Shown here piece by piece: positions 1 through 5,363 of a stretch of DNA of 5,516 nt. Source of the DNA: Candidatus Aerophobus profundus SCGC AAA252-L23 (GTDB lineage: Bacteria; Aerophobota; Aerophobia; Aerophobales; Aerophobaceae); the NCBI GenBank assembly GCA_000402295.1, contig AQRW01000068.1, forward strand, positions 1 through 5,516. The letters are read 5' to 3'. Every line of letters starts with the position of its first letter. Position 1 is the stretch's first letter. Made by a program: the position numbers and the translations under genes. A model generated the notes under the pieces. It made no database searches, was not told the origin of the DNA, and was given only the letters and a program-made list of their open reading frames with translations.

Positions 1-81
1 AGATTCTATGAAATTATCCTTTAATTATGGCCTTTTGGCCAAACCTGAATTGATGAAGGAAAACCATTTTAGGAAGCTAAC

Positions 82-103
82 GGGAGCTTAAAAGCTCCCC
101 TAC
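82..103 (-). repeat. GTAG-headed palindrome, copy 1
   Basis: A 22-base element read on the minus strand: head GTAGGGG, then a hairpin with an 8-bp perfect stem (GGGAGCTT at 82-89 pairing with AAGCTCCC at 92-99). It lies in a 33-base block (73-105) that is identical to 3049-3081. A GTAG tetranucleotide 5' of a short palindrome is the layout of REP elements recognised by RAYT transposases. Membership of that class is inferred from layout only. No T-run follows the stem on either strand, so it is not a convincing terminator. Confidence 0.75.
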
Positions 104-127
104 ACAAACCGAAGGTTCTTCATACTT

Positions 128-151
128 GGGTAGGGGAGGCTTCTCATGCTC
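128..151 (+). repeat. Partial GTAG-headed element, head half only
   Basis: The stretch begins GGGTAGGGGAGGCTT, matching the left half of the 22-base palindrome family, but the expected right arm (GCCTCCC) is missing and the sequence runs into CTCATGCTC. The next element starts with the same GGGTAGGGG at 152-160, so the two heads are direct repeats with a 24-base period. It looks like a truncated or recombined copy. It is absent from the second copy of the leader at 3082-3096. Confidence 0.5.
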
Positions 152-153
152 GG

Positions 154-175
154 GTAGGGGCGAGTTCAGTCGCCC
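154..175 (+). repeat. GTAG-headed palindrome, copy 2
   Basis: A 22-base element with head GTAGGGG and arms GGGCGAGT and AGTCGCCC, giving an 8-bp stem with one G-G mismatch. Its counterpart at 3099-3120 differs at two bases, and one of those restores the mismatched pair to C-G. It faces copy 1 head to head across a spacer that includes the partial element. Confidence 0.7.
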
Positions 176-193
176 AAATCAGCCAATCGTTCC

Positions 194-215
194 GTAGGGG
201 AGGCTAAAGCCTCCC
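194..215 (+). repeat. GTAG-headed palindrome, copy 3 (extra copy)
   Basis: A 22-base element with head GTAGGGG and a perfect 7-bp stem GGGAGGC (198-204) / GCCTCCC (209-215) around TAAA. It sits inside a 40-base segment (177-216) that is present here but absent from the otherwise matching leader at 3118-3122. The segment is bracketed by CCCA at 173-176 and 213-216. This suggests a recent gain or loss of one element. Confidence 0.75.
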
Positions 216-265
216 AGGAAAAGCAGTTTAACTTAAGGAAAAAGAGTAATGAGTGAGCAATCCAA
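213..265 (+). repeat. Leader direct repeat, copy A
   Basis: These 53 bases match 3118-3170 with a single difference, and 219-265 (47 bases) are identical. The repeat includes an AAGGA-type ribosome binding site, an ATG and the first five codons of the REC-GGDEF gene (MSEQS). The two copies are direct repeats 2905 bases apart, bracketing the sensor kinase and Rcp1-like genes. Weaker similarity extends upstream: 73-105 equals 3049-3081, and 152-176 matches 3097-3121 at 23 of 25 positions. Confidence 0.9.
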
Positions 266-287
266 GGCCTGTTTGCCTGTTGGGTAG
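249..287 (+). pseudogene. Vestigial start of the REC-GGDEF gene, or a 12-residue leader ORF
   Basis: The ATG at 249 has the same upstream ribosome binding site as the REC-GGDEF gene at 3154 and opens with the same codons (MSEQS). It then diverges into KACLPVG and stops at TAG 285-287. The stop lies 26 bases before the sensor kinase start. I read it as the broken 5' end left by the duplication or insertion that created the two leader copies. Because the ribosome binding site and start are intact it could still be translated as a short upstream ORF; nothing in the peptide suggests attenuation by a particular amino acid. Confidence 0.55.
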
Positions 288-301
288 ATAAGGGCGGCTA
301 A

Positions 302-307
302 GAGGAG
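302..307 (+). promoter_or_regulatory. Ribosome binding site of the sensor kinase
   Basis: GAGGAG lies six bases before the ATG at 314 and supports that start. It follows the vestigial ORF stop at 287, so ribosomes finishing that short ORF would release close to it. Confidence 0.75.
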
Positions 308-313
308 AACCAC

Positions 314-2395
314 ATGAATAAGGTGAGTTGGAGAGTGAAACTAATCGGGCTCTTTGTACTGATCTTGAGCGCCTCACTACTCTTCCAGTTGTTGTACATC
401 ATTCCGCATGTTCGGGACAGGGAAGTGGAAACTACCCAGACGGAGCAGCAACATGTGGGGCGGAGTATTGGCCGGGAGTTGGATCTTGGACTACAGAGAA
501 TCGAGAATGAACTTGTTCGAATAGCCCAGCAGCCGGAGTTCAGCAACATGGAGATTGCTAAACAAGGGCAGGTTATGAACCGGATTATCGGCATACTCCC
601 AGATATGAGTTCCCTTTTTGCAATGGATGCTGAAGGCTGGTTCGTCTCCAGCAATGTGGATGATCTCTCCGCTTATACCACCAAGAGCTACGTTGATCAA
701 GGTTTCTTTGATATTGCCCTCAACAAAGGGAAGACCTATTTCGGTGTACCTATCTTCTATCCCCAAATCGGATTTGTAGGCGTTTCCATCAGTGTGCCCA
801 TCACCTCAGACACCGGCAGGAGAGTTGGAGTTCTGATAGGTGGTTTGGTACTCAACGATCTGATGGAGTTTGTGGCAAACTACCCGCTTAATGAGGGAAT
901 GGTCGCCTTCCTGGTAGATAAAGAAGGCACGGTGGTTGCTTATTCCGGAATGAACCTCTTCGCCCTAAAAGAAGGTCCCTTGTCACTTAACTACTGTGAT
1001 CAACCGTTAGTGCGAGCTATCAGGGAAGGGAAAAAGGAGGGATCTCAAGAGTATGATCAGGAGGGCACCTCTTACTTTGGCAGCTACACTACCCTGAAAT
1101 CTAATGACTGGGGAGTGGTGGTAGAAACTCCGCTGCCTATTATCCTGGCTAAAAGTAATGAGCTGGCCAGGCAACTGGTGTTGATCAACGTGATACTCTT
1201 CGCCGCTACCCTGGTTATCTTGCTGGTGTTTACCCAGCAGATAACAAGCCAGCGTCATAAGATAGAGAAGGCGTTAACCGAGGAGCGTAACTTGCTTCAA
1301 GCCCTTATTGACAATATTCCGGATTCCATCTATTTTAAGGATGACAAAAACCAAGTTATCAAGGTGAACAAAGCCAGGGCTGATGTTTCAGGTACCACTC
1401 CCGAGAAGATGATTGGAAAAACCGATTTTGACTTCTTCCCTGAAGAGGAGGCAAAGAAGGCCTTTGCCGATGATAATCAAATAATGGAATCTAATAAATC
1501 GCTCACTGACAGAGCAGAAAAGATTACCGATGCAGATGGAAAGAAGCATTGGTTCTCCGTTATCAAAATACCCCGGCATAATGAGAAAGGTCAGGTAATT
1601 GGTACCATGGGTATCTCTCGCGACATCACTGAGCGCAAGAGAGCCGAGGAGGAACGGAAGAAACTGATGCTCGAACTCAAGCGTAGCAATCAAGAACTGG
1701 AACAATTTGCTTACGTGGCCTCTCATGATTTACAGGAACCTTTGCGGATGATAGTAAGCTATCTGCAGCTTCTCTCCCGGCGCTATCAGGGTAAGATAGA
1801 TGCTGATGCTGATGAGTTCATTGGTTATGCCGTAGATGGTGGTCGGCGTCTGCAGAGGATGATCTCAGATCTTCTCATCTACTCCCGGGTAGGAACAAGA
1901 GGTAAAGAGTTTGTCCCTATTAACTGCGAGGATGTCCTAAAAGAAGTTCTTGGCAGTCTGCAGATCGCCATTGAGGAATCCGCTGCCACTATTACCCACG
2001 ATCCTCTGCCCACGGTTATGGCTGATGCTACCCAGCTAGCGCAGTTATTGCAAAATCTTATCGCTAACGCCATTAAATACCGGGGAAAGAACTCTCCCCT
2101 TATCCATCTAGGAGTCCAGTCTCAAAACAATGAATGGCTCTTCTCAGCAAAAGATAACGGAATTGGCCTTGATCCTAAATACTCCGAGCGTATCTTTGGT
2201 GTTTTTCAGCGTCTGCATACCAGAGAAGAGTATGCCGGTACCGGCATAGGCCTGGCCGTCTGCCAGAGGATTGTGGAACGTCACGGAGGACGTATCTGGG
2301 TTAAGTCAGAGTTAGGCAAAGGGTCAACCTTTTACTTCACTATTCCTATGGTAGTGTCAAAAATTTTATCAAGGAATCGTAGAAGAACCTTATAA
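314..2395 (+). CDS. Membrane sensor histidine kinase, dCache-PAS-HisKA-HATPase
   Basis: A 693-residue sensor that autophosphorylates on histidine and should pass phosphate to a receiver partner. TM1 is about 9-30, a periplasmic double-Cache-like region about 35-280 (typical ligand sensor; the stretch at 101-190 is Cache-like), and TM2 about 287-306. A PAS domain follows (about 324-441), ending in the usual DITERKRAEEE linker. The HisKA segment is of the SNQELEQFAYVASHDLQEPL type with phosphoacceptor H471. The ATPase domain has an N box at N585, G1 DNGIG at 614-618, an F box near 625-635 and G2 GTGIGL at 642-647, so it looks catalytically complete. This HisKA type is the one found in phytochrome-like kinases that pair with Rcp1 regulators, and such a regulator is the next gene, 186 bases downstream. 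The ligand cannot be read from sequence. The start is supported by GAGGAG six bases upstream. Confidence 0.95.
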   Translation: MNKVSWRVKLIGLFVLILSASLLFQLLYIIPHVRDREVETTQTEQQHVGRSIGRELDLGLQRIENELVRIAQQPEFSNMEIAKQGQVMNRIIGILPDMSSLFAMDAEGWFVSSNVDDLSAYTTKSYVDQGFFDIALNKGKTYFGVPIFYPQIGFVGVSISVPITSDTGRRVGVLIGGLVLNDLMEFVANYPLNEGMVAFLVDKEGTVVAYSGMNLFALKEGPLSLNYCDQPLVRAIREGKKEGSQEYDQEGTSYFGSYTTLKSNDWGVVVETPLPIILAKSNELARQLVLINVILFAATLVILLVFTQQITSQRHKIEKALTEERNLLQALIDNIPDSIYFKDDKNQVIKVNKARADVSGTTPEKMIGKTDFDFFPEEEAKKAFADDNQIMESNKSLTDRAEKITDADGKKHWFSVIKIPRHNEKGQVIGTMGISRDITERKRAEEERKKLMLELKRSNQELEQFAYVASHDLQEPLRMIVSYLQLLSRRYQGKIDADADEFIGYAVDGGRRLQRMISDLLIYSRVGTRGKEFVPINCEDVLKEVLGSLQIAIEESAATITHDPLPTVMADATQLAQLLQNLIANAIKYRGKNSPLIHLGVQSQNNEWLFSAKDNGIGLDPKYSERIFGVFQRLHTREEYAGTGIGLAVCQRIVERHGGRIWVKSELGKGSTFYFTIPMVVSKILSRNRRRTL

Positions 2396-2450
2396 ATAAA
2401 GGGAAAAGTCCTCCGTACAGGGGGAGGGAAATTATCCACCAATAAAGACA

Positions 2451-2475
2451 TGGTAGCCGCAACCTTTAGGTTGCG
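2451..2475 (+). repeat. GTAG-headed hairpin, left member of an inverted pair
   Basis: A 25-base element starting TGGTAGCCGCA, with a 7-bp stem CGCAACC (2458-2464) / GGTTGCG (2469-2475) around TTTA. The right member at 2500-2524 is its inverted relative: 21 of 25 positions agree. The four differences fall in two stem base pairs, and both pairs stay complementary. Confidence 0.85.
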
Positions 2476-2499
2476 CAAGAGAAGGTTAGCACATAAAAA

Positions 2500-2524
2500 C
2501 GCAGGCTAAAGCCTGCGGCTACCA
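2500..2524 (-). repeat. GTAG-headed hairpin, right member of an inverted pair
   Basis: Read on the minus strand it starts TGGTAGCCGCA and folds with a 7-bp stem (CGCAGGC at 2500-2506 with GCCTGCG at 2511-2517). With the left member it forms an 11-bp perfect outer inverted repeat (2451-2461 with 2514-2524), so the pair can fold either as two hairpins or as one long stem. Five T residues follow the stem on the minus strand, but there is no minus-strand gene to terminate. The two-element inverted arrangement resembles a REPIN. Confidence 0.85.
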
Positions 2525-2566
2525 ATTGTAAAAAGACCAGAAAGTCTTGACACTACTATTCCCATT

Positions 2567-2574
2567 AAGAGGAG
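2567..2574 (+). promoter_or_regulatory. Ribosome binding site of the Rcp1-like regulator
   Basis: AAGAGGAG ends seven bases before the ATG at 2582. It is the only good site near this start, and the receiver fold begins about ten residues later, as expected for the family. Confidence 0.75.
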
Positions 2575-2581
2575 ATAAACA

Positions 2582-3031
2582 ATGATCAAGGCAGTAAGGA
2601 TAGGTAAACCTATTGAAATCTTGTTAGTGGAAGACAATCCCGGGGATGTACGCCTGGTAAAGGAGGCCCTCAAAGATGTCAAAGTACTTAACAACCTGAG
2701 GGTGGCTAAGGATGGGCAGGAGGCTCTGGATTTTTTACATCGAGAAGGAAACCATACTGAAGCACCTCATCCGGATCTCATCTTACTTGATTTAAACCTG
2801 CCTAAAAAAGATGGACGTGAGGTACTGGCGGAAATCAAGGTTGATGATAATTTAAAACGTATTCCAGTAGTGGTTTTAACCACTTCCAAGGCTGAGGAGG
2901 ACATCCTCAAAAGTTATAATCTGCAGGCTAATTGCTACATTACCAAACCAGTTGACTTAGATGAGTTTATTAAGGTGGTTAAGTCCATCAAAGATTTTTG
3001 GCTTACTATTGTCAAGCTGCCGCCTGAGTAA
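2582..3031 (+). CDS. Single-domain response regulator, Rcp1-like
   Basis: A 149-residue receiver with no output domain. The acidic pair is E17-D18 in ILLVEDNPGD, the phosphoacceptor is D70 in LILLDLNLP, the switch threonine is T100 in VVLTTS, and the conserved lysine with its proline is K122-P123. The C-terminal KDFWLTIVKLPPE tail (about 137-149) is typical of the Rcp1 family, the partners of cyanobacterial and other phytochrome-like kinases. All residues needed for phosphorylation are present. Its position directly after a kinase with the matching HisKA type makes that kinase the likely phosphodonor (inference). Members of this family act by protein interaction or as phosphate shuttles, so it may relay to the other receiver proteins here. 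A hairpin pair fills the gap before it, and a duplicated leader follows 17 bases after its stop. Confidence 0.95.
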   Translation: MIKAVRIGKPIEILLVEDNPGDVRLVKEALKDVKVLNNLRVAKDGQEALDFLHREGNHTEAPHPDLILLDLNLPKKDGREVLAEIKVDDNLKRIPVVVLTTSKAEEDILKSYNLQANCYITKPVDLDEFIKVVKSIKDFWLTIVKLPPE

Positions 3032-3057
3032 GAAGCAAATCAGTTTGAGAAGCTAAC

Positions 3058-3079
3058 GGGAGCTTAAAAGCTCCCCTAC
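3058..3079 (-). repeat. GTAG-headed palindrome, copy 4
   Basis: A 22-base element identical to the one at 82-103, inside the identical 33-base block 3049-3081. It has an 8-bp stem GGGAGCTT/AAGCTCCC with the GTAGGGG head at the right end on the minus strand. It lies in the gap between the Rcp1-like gene and the REC-GGDEF gene and faces copy 5 head to head. Confidence 0.75.
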
Positions 3080-3098
3080 ACGAGTGTGACTAATATGG

Positions 3099-3120
3099 GT
3101 AGGGGTGACTTCAGTCGCCC
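3099..3120 (+). repeat. GTAG-headed palindrome, copy 5
   Basis: A 22-base element with head GTAGGGG and arms GGGTGACT / AGTCGCCC, giving an 8-bp stem with one G-T wobble. It differs from copy 2 (154-175) at two positions, both in the left arm: here the eleventh base pairs properly, while in copy 2 it is mismatched. The spacer to copy 4 is 19 bases, shorter than the matching spacer upstream because the partial element is missing. Confidence 0.75.
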
Positions 3121-3170
3121 AGAAAAAGCAGTTTAACTTAAGGAAAAAGAGTAATGAGTGAGCAATCCAA
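3118..3170 (+). repeat. Leader direct repeat, copy B (functional copy)
   Basis: The partner of 213-265, with one difference in 53 bases. Here it supplies the ribosome binding site (AAGGA near 3140-3144, nine bases before the ATG), the start codon and the first five codons of an intact gene. Homologous recombination between the two copies would delete 2905 bases, remove the kinase and Rcp1-like genes, and leave the REC-GGDEF gene intact behind the upstream leader. Confidence 0.9.
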
Positions 3171-4083
3171 CAGCTATCATCCTCTATTTTCCCTCATTAA
3201 GGTTCTCCTCATTGAAGACAATCCCGGCGATGCCCGCTTGATAAGAGAGATGATCCTGGAGGCAAGAGGTGGCAAGTTCACTCTGGATCGGGTAGGTGAA
3301 CTTAAAACCGGCCTGGAATACCTGAGTAAAGAGAAGTTTGACCTGGTTCTTCTGGATCTTTCCCTACCCGACAGTTCCGGACTAGAGACCTTAACCAAAG
3401 TACGAGCTCAGGTACCGGAGCTGCCCATTATTATCCTCACTGGTCTTGATGATGAGAGAGTAGCCCTTAAGGCAGTACGGGAAGGAGCCCAGGATTATCT
3501 AATCAAGGGAGAGGTAACCAGTAGTCTCTTAATGCGGGCTATCCGCTATGCTATTGAACGAAAGCAGAAGGAGGAAAAACTCTTCTACCGGGCTACCCAT
3601 GATGCACTTACTAATCTTCCCAATAGAGCTATGTTTAACGACCGACTTACCCAGACCCTTGCCCAGGCGCAACGCAACCGACACAAACTTGCGGTAATGT
3701 TAGTGGATTTGGACCAATTCAAAAAAATTAATGATACCCGGGGACACGAAGTAGGAGATAAATTGTTATTGAGAGTGGGAAAAAGACTAACAAAGGTTTT
3801 GCGTAGGAGTGATACTGTTGCCCGCATGGGAGGAGATGAATATCTGATTCTGCTGCCAAAAATCAACCGGGAAGGGGATGGGGAAATTGTTGCCCAGAAA
3901 ATCCTCAAAGTTATTCGAGAACCGTTTATTATTAATCATCAAGAGCTTCGTATTACGGTCAGCATGGGGATTAGTATCTGGCAGAACGATAATCAAGATG
4001 GCGATACTCTGATAAAACAAGCTGACATGGCTATGTATCAGGTCAAAGAAAAAGGAGGAAATAATTATCAATGTTACATTTGA
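3154..4083 (+). CDS. Receiver-GGDEF response regulator, probable diguanylate cyclase
   Basis: A 309-residue protein predicted to make cyclic di-GMP from two GTP when its receiver is phosphorylated. The receiver (about 15-135) has E21-D22, phosphoacceptor D68, T96 and K118; the residue after the lysine is G instead of the usual P. A short helix RAIRYAIERKQKEEKL links to a full-length GGDEF domain (about 143-309). That domain has HDALTNLPNR at its start, metal ligand D185 in VDLDQFKKIND, H198 and D202, and the signature GGDEY at 226-230, with Y in place of the final F. An RxxD inhibitory site is present at 217-220, five residues before the signature, so product feedback is likely. The first five residues come from the duplicated leader and precede the receiver fold. 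The receiver resembles that of the next gene, 62 bases downstream. Confidence 0.94.
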   Translation: MSEQSNSYHPLFSLIKVLLIEDNPGDARLIREMILEARGGKFTLDRVGELKTGLEYLSKEKFDLVLLDLSLPDSSGLETLTKVRAQVPELPIIILTGLDDERVALKAVREGAQDYLIKGEVTSSLLMRAIRYAIERKQKEEKLFYRATHDALTNLPNRAMFNDRLTQTLAQAQRNRHKLAVMLVDLDQFKKINDTRGHEVGDKLLLRVGKRLTKVLRRSDTVARMGGDEYLILLPKINREGDGEIVAQKILKVIREPFIINHQELRITVSMGISIWQNDNQDGDTLIKQADMAMYQVKEKGGNNYQCYI

Positions 4084-4112
4084 CTGTAGATCAGACTTTT
4101 TGCGAGACTAAA

Positions 4113-4118
4113 TATAAT
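4113..4118 (+). promoter_or_regulatory. Possible -10 box of an internal promoter
   Basis: A perfect TATAAT lies in the 62-base gap before the REC-kinase gene, 27 bases ahead of its ATG, and would give a leader of about 20 bases. No good -35 hexamer is found at the usual spacing (ATCAGA at 4090-4095), so this rests on one hexamer. Confidence 0.25.
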
Positions 4119-4133
4119 GCCGGCAAAAACAAC

Positions 4134-4139
4134 GAGGAG
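4134..4139 (+). promoter_or_regulatory. Ribosome binding site deciding the REC-kinase start
   Basis: GAGGAG ends six bases before the ATG at 4146. An overlapping out-of-frame ATG at 4142 is only two bases from the site and would encode just MNEYY before a stop, so 4146 is the supported start. Confidence 0.7.
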
Positions 4140-4145
4140 AAATGA

Positions 4146-5333
4146 ATGAATACTACTGAAGGCAACCAAGTTGAAGAGAAGAAACCAATTAGAGTTCTCG
4201 TGGTTGAGGACAATCCTGGTGACGCCAAGTTAGTGCGACTGGCCTTACTGGAATCTCATCATCCCTTCAAAACCAAAGTCGTTGAATGTCTCTCTGCGGC
4301 TATTGAACGTCTGCATAATGGTGTTTTTGAGGTGGTCCTGCTGGACATGGGACTTCCGGATAGTCAGGGAATTGATACGGTCTTAAAGGTTCACGCTGAA
4401 TCCCCGGATACTCCAATTGTGATACTCACTATTCTTGATGACGAAGAAATGGGAGTCCAGGCCGTACAGATTGGTGCTCAGGATTACCTGGTCAAAAGAG
4501 ATGTTACCTGTAACCTCTTAACCAGGACTATTCGTTATGCTATCGAGCGCAAGCAACTGGAGCAAGACAAGGAAAAGCTGCAGGCTCAGCTTCTCCAGGC
4601 CCAAAAGCTGGAGAGTATCGGTATCCTGACTGGAGGAATAGCCCATAATTTCAACAATATCTTGACCGCTATTCAAGGATATACCGATCTTGCTATGATG
4701 CAAGTAGATGAGGCCGATCCGGTACATCGGGATCTAAAACAAATCCGCATTTCTGCTGTCCGGGCGGCCGAGCTTACCAGACAGCTCCTGGCCTTCTCTC
4801 GCCGGCAGTTTATTAAATTCACTCCTCTTGACCTCAACCAGACAATAGAGAATCTGAAGAAGATGCTTACCGGCCTGATGGGTGAGGATACTAACATAGA
4901 AACCCAGCTTGGGTCCGGGCTCTGGGCAATTCAGGCTGATGAGGGACAAATAGAACAGATAATTATGAATTTAGCCCTCAATGCTAAAAATGCTATGTTC
5001 AAAGGCGGTAAGCTCACCATCAAGACGGAGAATGTCCGTCTTGATGAGTCCTATTCGAAGACCCACAATCAGGCTCGCCCAGGAAGGTTTGTTTGTCTCA
5101 CGGTTCAGGATACCGGGGTGGGTATGGACAAAGAGATAATCAGGAATATTTTCGAGCCGTTCTTTACTACCAAGGGAATGGCCAAGGCCACCGGTCTTGG
5201 CTTATCCGTGGTCTATGGGATTACAAAACAACATCAAGGCTGGATTAATGTTGACAGTAAGGTAAACCAAGGCTCAGTTTTCAAGATTTATCTGCCGGCT
5301 ATTTCTGGAAAAGCTAAGAATGAAGTAGAATAA
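4146..5333 (+). CDS. Receiver-histidine kinase, soluble relay protein
   Basis: A 395-residue protein with the receiver first and the kinase last, and no membrane segment, so it is cytoplasmic. The receiver (about 14-135) has E21-D22, phosphoacceptor D67, T95 and K117 (followed by R instead of P). The helix RTIRYAIERKQ and a coiled coil (about 134-158, QLLQAQKLESIG) lead into an NtrB-like HisKA with phosphoacceptor H167 in GGIAHNFNNIL. The ATPase domain (about 262-385) has N-box N275 and N279, G1 DTGVGM (322-327), EPFFTTK (337-343) and G2 ATGLGL (348-353). Two departures stand out: N follows the catalytic His where D or E is usual, and A345 and A348 sit where the G2 region usually has glycines. 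Both may be tolerated. Phosphorylation of its own receiver by another kinase probably controls its activity (inference). Its receiver closely resembles that of the preceding REC-GGDEF gene. Confidence 0.94.
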   Translation: MNTTEGNQVEEKKPIRVLVVEDNPGDAKLVRLALLESHHPFKTKVVECLSAAIERLHNGVFEVVLLDMGLPDSQGIDTVLKVHAESPDTPIVILTILDDEEMGVQAVQIGAQDYLVKRDVTCNLLTRTIRYAIERKQLEQDKEKLQAQLLQAQKLESIGILTGGIAHNFNNILTAIQGYTDLAMMQVDEADPVHRDLKQIRISAVRAAELTRQLLAFSRRQFIKFTPLDLNQTIENLKKMLTGLMGEDTNIETQLGSGLWAIQADEGQIEQIIMNLALNAKNAMFKGGKLTIKTENVRLDESYSKTHNQARPGRFVCLTVQDTGVGMDKEIIRNIFEPFFTTKGMAKATGLGLSVVYGITKQHQGWINVDSKVNQGSVFKIYLPAISGKAKNEVE

Positions 5334-5363
5334 GCCATTTATTTGCCAAAAATTGGAGTGGAA

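Larger units (their letters stand above)
1..313. other. Intergenic region upstream of the sensor kinase
   Basis: No convincing gene lies here. In frame 1 the first 24 bases read RFYEIIL and then a TAA stop, which could be the tail of a gene to the left, but eight codons cannot support a call. A small hairpin TGGCC-TTTT-GGCCA sits at 28-41. From about 65 onward the region is built from GTAG-headed palindromes and a leader block repeated near 3041-3170, followed by a vestigial start codon region (249-287) and the kinase ribosome binding site. I see no clear sigma-70 promoter pair, although transcription of the kinase presumably starts in or upstream of this stretch. Confidence 0.7.

Noticed and set aside
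1..24. Possible C-terminal tail of an upstream gene (RFYEIIL, then TAA)
   Set aside because: Eight codons with no family signal; another frame stays open to 91 just as well.
73..215. CRISPR-like array because of several similar short units
   Set aside because: Units are palindromic, in mixed orientation, unevenly spaced and diverged, with no constant repeat/spacer lengths and no cas genes.
2410..2427. CCTCC/GGAGG inverted repeat after the kinase stop
   Set aside because: Only five base pairs and no T-run, so not a supported intrinsic terminator.
2495..2517. Hairpin plus T5 on the minus strand, terminator-like
   Set aside because: There is no minus-strand gene to end here, and the stem is explained by the inverted GTAG-headed pair.
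2547..2552. Perfect TTGACA hexamer before the Rcp1-like gene
   Set aside because: No -10 box at 16-19 bases; the only AT-rich match would overlap the ribosome binding site and start codon.
4097..4129. TTTTTGC ... GCAAAAA inverted repeat after the REC-GGDEF gene
   Set aside because: AT-dominated 7-bp stem with a 19-base loop; too weak for a terminator.
4142..4159. Alternative ATG four bases before the REC-kinase start
   Set aside because: It is out of frame, encodes only five residues and is too close to the ribosome binding site.
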